A stretch of DNA of 64,000 nucleotides from the NCBI RefSeq assembly GCF_019279795.1, contig NC_056738.1, forward strand, positions 399,858,770 through 399,922,769. The letters run 5' to 3'. Source of the stretch: Protopterus annectens. Taxonomy: Eukaryota; Chordata; Ceratodontiformes; Protopteridae. Position numbers and translations under genes: made by a program. A model generated the notes under the pieces. The model was not told the DNA's origin. It saw nothing but the letters and a program-made list of their open reading frames with translations, and made no database searches. Below, in pieces: positions 58,430-64,000 of this stretch (the first letter of the stretch is position 1; each line of letters opens with the position of its first letter).

Positions 58430-60097
58430 GAAAACCTCCAAAGCCAATTATGAATGGAAACTAGCCTCCAAAACAAAGGGAAACCACAAAGCCTTCTTCA
58501 GTTACGTCAGGAACCTCCATGGCAAAGCCCAGGTTTGTTCCGAATTAGTACTTAACAGTATCACCTACACTGATCCTGTTGACTTAGCCAACCTGCTAGC
58601 AGATAGGTTCAGTGCAAACTTCACCTCCTGTCCACTGAAGGCCCTCTTGACATCCCCAATACTTGTCCCACACCTCACATCTCTTTAGATCAAGTGTTAA
58701 AGGCCCTATCCAAGGCAAACAGCACAGCTTCCATGGGACCTGATAGTATCCCAGGCTGTATTCTGCACCATCTCCAGCAAGAACTGGCTTTACCACTGAA
58801 CACCCTATTCAACCACGGTCTAAGTACAGGCTTCATCCCAGTTGAGTGGAGATCTGTCATTATCATCCCCTTGCACAAAGGTGGTACCATTAATGACCCT
58901 GGAAACTAACACCCCATTAATTTTACAAGTCTGATCTGTAAAGCCATCAAGCATATTATTATGGATCTCATACATGAGGACATAGGCAATCTCCAAGCAC
59001 TGGACCCCGCCCAGTTCAGATTCATCAGCGGCAGAACTTGCCTGTTGAACCTGGTTGACTTCTTTGAGACTGTCACTAAGGCCCTGGATGAAGGCAAGTC
59101 AGTACATACAGCTTACCTTGACTTGGCCAAGGCCTTTGGCACAATCCCCCACTCAGGCCTTATCGGAAAGCTAACTCAACTTGGCATAAATACCTATCTC
59201 ATCAGGTGGGTGGCCAAATGGCTGACCAACAGGAACCTCAAGGTCAAAATAGGTGCCTCACCCTCTGATAGCAGACCTGTCACTAGTGGAGTTCCCCAGG
59301 GATCTGTCCTGGGACCCCTACCGTTTGGCATCTACTTCTTGGAGGTCCAGGCAAAGACAAAAGGCATGTGGCTGACCAAGTTTGCAGACAACTGTAAGTT
59401 GGGTGCTGTCACTGACTTCCCAAATGATGTTAACATACTGCAAGAGGGTCTCACAGCAACTAATGACTGATGCCAAAATCATGGCTTCAAGCTAAATGCA
59501 AAAAAAAAGGGTATCATCATTGTACCATTCTGCAAAAACACAGCCCCTACTGATTACAACATCAAAGGAAACCCCCTAAGCACACAACCTGTGGTGAGAG
59601 ACCTGTGTACTCAGGTTGATGATAATCTCACATTCAACCATCATGTAGCGGCAGTGGTCAGAAAAGCCTTCATCTTACCATTTGGCAAAATCACGGCCCC
59701 TACTGATTACCACATCAAAGGCAAAGCCCTAAGCACACAACCTGTGGTGAGAGACCTGGGTACTCATGTTGGTAACAATCTCACATTCGACCATCATGTA
59801 GCGGCAATGGTCAGAAAAGCATTTTACTTGGTTCATCTCATAACTAAAGGGATTGCATCCAGAAAAAAGGAGGTTATTACCTCTCAATACTCGTCCCACC
59901 TTAGACCATTAATAGAGTATAATGGCCCACTTGGTATGTACCTCTCCAAACATCTGCACCAACTGGAAAGGCCTCAGAAATACCTCACAAAGAGAATCCA
60001 TGGCCTCCAACACCTGTCCTATGTGGACAAGCTGAAATCACTATCACTCTACTCAGTATCGTACAGGTTGCTCAGAGGTGATCTGTGCATTGCCTAG
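58430..60097 (+). pseudogene. CR1 reverse transcriptase with internal duplication
   Basis: A first frame (to 58,688) has KTKGNHKAFFSYVRNLHGK. After one shift near 58,690 a single frame runs from 58,694 to 60,097 with only two stops (TAA 58,907, TGA 59,468). Motifs: MGPDSIPGC, IIPLHKGG, FISGRTCLLNLVDF, AYLDLAKAFGTIPHSGL (normally AFD), TSGVPQGSVLGPLPF, and KFADNCKLG, where the second catalytic Asp of FADD is Asn. The RT is therefore dead regardless of the stops. The region 59,528-59,833 holds an exact in-frame repeat of 51 codons (STQPVVRDL...NLTF.HHVAA.VRKAF twice). Confidence 0.88.
59528..59833 (+). repeat. 153-bp tandem duplication inside CR1
   Basis: The block from cccctactgattac (59,544) recurs at 59,697, 153 bp later, through catcatgtagcggca.tggtcagaaaagc. 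Copies differ at several positions, so the duplication is not brand new. It keeps the frame. Confidence 0.92.
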
Positions 60098-60454
60098 AAG
60101 GCAGTCTTGAACCCTGCCATACTACAAAAGCTCCATATCCGTAAGTCTAACTCCTCATGCATTACCCACTCAAAAGGCCTGAATCTAATATGTGATATCA
60201 ACTAAACCTGCTGGAGAGACAGTTTGTCTCCCAGAGGCTGCCCTGTCTCTGGAATAGACTTCCCATACACGTCAAACAGAGTACCTCGCTGACCCTCTTC
60301 AAGTGTAACCTTGATGATTGGATGGGAAACCACAACTTTGTCCCAGGCATTCTACCTGTGTCCCTCATTGCCGATTGAGGTTTCTTTTGGGGGTAAACTC
60401 TTGGCCAAGCTTATAAGCACCCCAGGGCAATTAGCCTAATAACCTTCTATGAGC

Positions 60455-62180
60455 CTAAATAAAAGTGGGACAAAGTCCCCCAAATAGTGAGAATTTGTAA
60501 ATATTGCTCCTACAAACTTAGAAAGTTGATGGAATAACAGATTTTGCATTAGCATGAATTTCCTGAAGGTCATGTCTGAAACTCAAATGCCTGAAGGTCA
60601 TGTCTGAAACTCAAATGCCTGAAGGTTATGTCTGAAACTCAAATGCTTGTACTTGTACTTATTTTCTAAATTCTTTCTTCAATTATTTGCCAATAATTTA
60701 CCAGAAAACCACAATTTTATGAAAAATGGACCAAAAAGATGAGGCAAAAATGTGGGCATTATGCAAAAATATGTACAGTTGAGAAGTATTCTACCAACTG
60801 CTCCTTACAATAAAACTTTTTAGTATAGAAATAAACCACAATGAGTGATCAGATGTAAAAGTTTTAATAAAAGGAACAGTTAGTAACATACCTCTCAACC
60901 TCTTACAGCAAGAAATCTGGACAAAGCCATAAATAAAAGTTGGACAAAGACCCACAAATAGAGCAGTTGTTAAATATTGCTCTTACAAACCTAAAAAGTT
61001 GATAGAATAACAAGTTTTGTATTAGCATTAATTTTCTGTGGGGTATTAAGTCTGAAACTCAAATGTCTGTCATTATTTTCTAACTTTAGCCATTAGTGCT
61101 TTGCCCCTATTTTAAAAGGAAACCTTGACTTTATGAAAAACAGACCAAAATTATGAGGCAAAAATTTGGATATTCTGCGAAAATCTGTACAGTTGATGGG
61201 TATGAGTTAGGGACTCTGAGCCAGAACACACTCATCCTGTTAGAGCAAGAAAGATGAACATAACCTAAAAGAAGTCAGAAGTAAAGGCCAGGAACAGGTA
61301 GAGTGATGTTTTGCTTGGAAGTGCTTTCCAACTGATCCTGACAGTAAAAGTTTACTTCTTAAAATGATCGTTCTTTGCGGTTACTATAGAAACGAACCAC
61401 AAAGAACGATTGTTCTAAAATGTAAACTTTTATTATAAGGAGCTGTTGGTAGACTGCAAGAACTCTCTGCCCATTTGCTTTCACCTCTTACTGCCGTGTA
61501 CTGATTCAGCAGCCCTTTGGCTGCTGATATACCTGTCAGCCTCACACATCATAGAGCTAGAAATCCGGACTAAACATAAGGCAGCCCTTTGGCTGCTGAT
61601 AAACTGCTCAGCCGCTTACAGCAAGAAATCCGGACATAACCTAATTAACGTAGGGAACAAAAATAGGGGCAGTCTGTACTTATTCCCCTTTAAAAAAGCA
61701 GAAAATTGTTCTCTGCCAATACCAGCAAAACATTTAAAATCCTTTTTACTGGTGCACTGATTCGGCAGCCCATCTCAGCCTCTTAGAGGAAGAAATCAAA
61801 GACAAAACCTAAAACCACGGAGGGAACAAAACAGCTAGGCTAACAAAACAAATAGGTACAGATATAAAATACTGACTTTACAAAATTAGAAAGTTGCTGG
61901 AACAACAAGGATGTGTACTGAAACCAAACTGCAAGAGGGAACCGCAGAGACTGATCGCTCGTAAACAGCAATTTTTTTGTGTTATCAAAAGTGTAAAACG
62001 AGCGACCGTTTATGCGGATAGAGGAAGTATATCAGCAAATATAAAAAAAATTACTTAACTAAAAAAAAAAAACATTACAATAACTTAGAATGAGCAAGTC
62101 AAGGTAGGAACTTAAAACCTAACTGTAGTTGACACTGGGAGCCAAAATCAGATTGAAATCAAAGGTATACAGGATGTTTA
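60455..62180. repeat. Zone of short dispersed motifs and palindromes
   Basis: No gene is seen. A motif like 'ctcagcctcttacagcaagaaatccggacataacctaa' recurs with variations at about 60,896, 61,235, 61,555, 61,607 and 61,772 (and 58,310). Long hairpins lie at 60,800-60,885 (aaaactttt arms) and 61,348-61,432 (aaaagtttac...cgttctttg.ggtt arms), and a weaker one at 61,945-62,010. A 28-bp unit is repeated three times at 60,562-60,645. Together this resembles stacked non-autonomous inverted-repeat elements. Confidence 0.55.
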
Positions 62181-62199
62181 ATAGAAAAATTATCTGTGG

Positions 62200-62290
62200 G
62201 TGGGAATGGGAGTGACGTGGTAAAATGGGCATTAATTTAGTGAACTATAGTTTCGACCCGAATTTTAAACACTGGGATTGTCCCTTTAAG
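62200..62290 (+). repeat. gtgggtgggaatg...gggattgtccctttaagg repeat end
   Basis: Third occurrence of the block seen at 30,120-30,215 and 43,618-43,712, here somewhat more diverged. Confidence 0.4.
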
Positions 62291-62550
62291 GTTCCTGCCC
62301 TTCCTAAATACAAAGTTCAAGGGTTCATTTCCCAAGGTAGTCAAATCAGTGAAGTTAAGAAATTTCTCCCATTCCTTATTGATAGTGTGTCATACAAAAG
62401 GTACATTACCCCCAAACTCCATGGGAAAAATCCTATTAATCAGTTTACCATAATCCACTGGTTTAATAGTTGGGGTCTCTAGTGGACTCCTCCCTAACAA
62501 GGGAAAATAGAGAGATGTTCCCTTAGATAGTACTTCCCCCCTGAACTTTT

Positions 62551-63990
62551 TTACCTAATGCTGGGGGATATCCCCTTTCGTAAAAAAAATATTTCCAATG
62601 TATCGCATTCAAGTTCAAAGTCATCGTTGTTAGAAGTCAAACAGCTCACCCTAATAAACTGCCTCTTAACAATTCCTATTTTTTGATGTAAAGGATGTGC
62701 ACTATTAAAATGTAAGTACGAATTGGAGAAGGACTCTTTACGATAAACAGTGGACTTAAATCCTTGGTCAAGCTTATAAATACTCACATCAAAGTAGTCC
62801 ATTCTATCATAGGTAACCTTGTGGGTAAATACCAAGAAATTAGTGGTATTACCAAGAAAGTCCATGAATCTCACAAGTTGGTCCTCAGTATATGTCCAAA
62901 AAAGACAGATGTCATCCAAAAACCTCTTATAATAGGACCAACATCCCCTAAACTCAGAACTCAACACAAACTTTCTTTTCCACCATGATAGGACAATATT
63001 GGTTTAGGTGGGAGCACAGTGGGCTCCCATCACCACACCTGTAACCTGTTGGAAAAATTTTCCAGCAAAAAAAAGGAAATTGTTTTTCAACACAGTCTCC
63101 ATCAAGCATAATATCACATGTAAGTGGTGAGAACTATCACCCTTCTCTACCAAGGCTTCTTCCAGCCATTCTAGACCTATCTCTTGGGGAATAACTGAGA
63201 AGAGAGCCTTAATGTCAATAGTGACAAACAACATACTCTCACTGTTTAAATTGTGCTCAATACACCTGAGAAATTCCCACAAATCTTTAAGGATTTCATT
63301 TTCAGTTCCCCACACAGCTTTAAGTGTTAGGTCTACTTATTTGGCCAGAGGGGCAGTTTTGGAGCCTTCAGCTGAGACAATGGGTCTCAAGGGGGGTCAG
63401 TATGGTCCTTATGGACTTTGAAGATACCAAAAATGCTAGGTACCCTAGGCCTAGTGTTGACAAGATAGTTGTGTGTCTCCAGATCAATAAGCCCTTCAAG
63501 TAATAAATCCTGAAGTAGTAAATCAATATTCTGATGGGCAATATTGATTTCATTCCTTGACACGAGTGTAAGTACAGGTGTCACCCAAAATGTCCAACAT
63601 TTTAGCTTCATAATTGATTAAGTCCATAATCACCATACCCCTCCATCAGGTTTCATAACCCGTGTGTTTTTGTCTCTCCTCAAATGCTCAACAATAGCCC
63701 ATTCTTCTCTACTAAGGTTAAAATGGCATTTGTGTGTAGGCATTGTGGTCCTAAGTTTCCTTTCTACAACAGCCTCAAAATTGGCCAACTGGGGGTGCAA
63801 ATGAGTGTTAAAGACACTTCTTCTCCTAGGCTTGTTACTCTTAATAGGACCACAGGTGTTATTAAATGTCAATTCTAAGTTGACCTTACATACAAAAGTT
63901 TTAGGATCCAAAATTAATTTCGTCTTTACACCTTCTGTTAGGTACAAAATTAAAACCTTTTGAAAAAAGGTTAAAGTGCTCAACAGTAAT
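62551..63990 (-). pseudogene. Penelope-like reverse transcriptase, running off the window end
   Basis: PLE RT on the minus strand in four frames. From the window end: NLSREEWAIVEHL and RVMKPDGGV (63,720-63,630), LLLEGLIDLETHNYLV and PSIFGIFKVHKDHTDPPLRP (63,510-63,390), MLFVTIDIKALFSVIPQEIG with the first catalytic Asp (about 63,230-63,175), QQVTGVVMGAHCAPT (about 63,050-63,005), RFLDDICLFW as the catalytic box (about 62,930-62,900), NFLVFTHKV and HPLHQKIGIVKRQFIR (62,850-62,640). Breaks: stops or shifts near 63,610-63,630, 63,320-63,390 and 63,000. No GIY-YIG domain follows; unrelated repeat sequence begins near 62,290. Confidence 0.88.
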
Positions 63991-64000
63991 ATTGATGTTA

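Larger units (their letters stand above)
58343..60455 (+). mobile_element. CR1-clade LINE, 5'-truncated, nested in a short repeat
   Basis: The host repeat reads '...caagaaatctg.acaaag.cataa' up to about 58,342 and resumes as 'taaataaaagtgggacaaag' after 60,455; the uninterrupted version is at 60,897-60,960. The insertion starts in the region before the RT and ends with 'ttagcctaataaccttctatgagcc'. It is the best preserved of three copies of this CR1 family in the window. Confidence 0.8.

Noticed and set aside
62225-62482. 85-codon plus-strand frame with HWDCPFK
   Set aside because: It spans a repeat end and the antisense of PLE linker sequence; no domain is seen.

Overview
The window looks like repeat-dense nuclear DNA from a large-genome vertebrate. 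I find no host protein-coding gene that I can support. The mix of DIRS-type tyrosine-recombinase retrotransposons, Penelope-like elements (PLEs), CR1, L2 and RTE LINEs and a 'gtggtgcagtgg'-type SINE is what amphibian, lungfish or basal ray-finned fish genomes carry. A lungfish or amphibian is my best guess; this is inference from repeat content only.

Layout. 1-2,482: 3' part of a DIRS element (+) with RT and RNase H remnants, an open tyrosine recombinase frame and inverted repeats. 2,690-3,330: remnant of an old LINE endonuclease (-). 3,804-5,024: gag end of a second DIRS family, 'DIRS-B' (-). 5,880-7,200: an old composite repeat with a SINE-like head. 8,250-10,381: a young 5'-truncated RTE LINE with a target-site duplication. 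10,936-12,130: GIY-YIG end of a PLE (-). 12,986-18,063: eight tandem units of about 641 bp, directly followed by a degenerate CR1 LINE (18,064-22,290, +) that runs into an N gap.

22,791-38,198 is a separate contig between two gaps of exactly 500 N. Its first 14.1 kb (22,791-36,878) is colinear with 39,925-50,321. The two differ by a nested PLE (25,278-29,027, with target-site duplication and arms over 1.1 kb in inverted orientation) and by a CR1 insertion starting at 36,879. This is either an unpurged second haplotype or a recent tandem duplication. Each copy holds DIRS-B (gag, RT, RNase H, no recombinase) followed by an old CR1-type LINE interrupted by A-rich DNA.

50,322-64,000: the SINE-like/composite repeat again, with a 120-bp GT run. 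Next comes a gag fragment of a third DIRS family, split by a nearly intact L2-type LINE (915-codon open frame). A cluster of tRNA-like remnants, a young CR1 copy with an in-frame 153-bp internal duplication, a zone of short dispersed motifs and palindromes, and a PLE reverse transcriptase (-) running off the window end complete the region.

The elements do not form a pathway; they record layered insertions. Most open frames are broken by stops or by indels in homopolymers. The best preserved are the L2 ORF2, the RTE reverse transcriptase (one stop) and the DIRS tyrosine recombinase.
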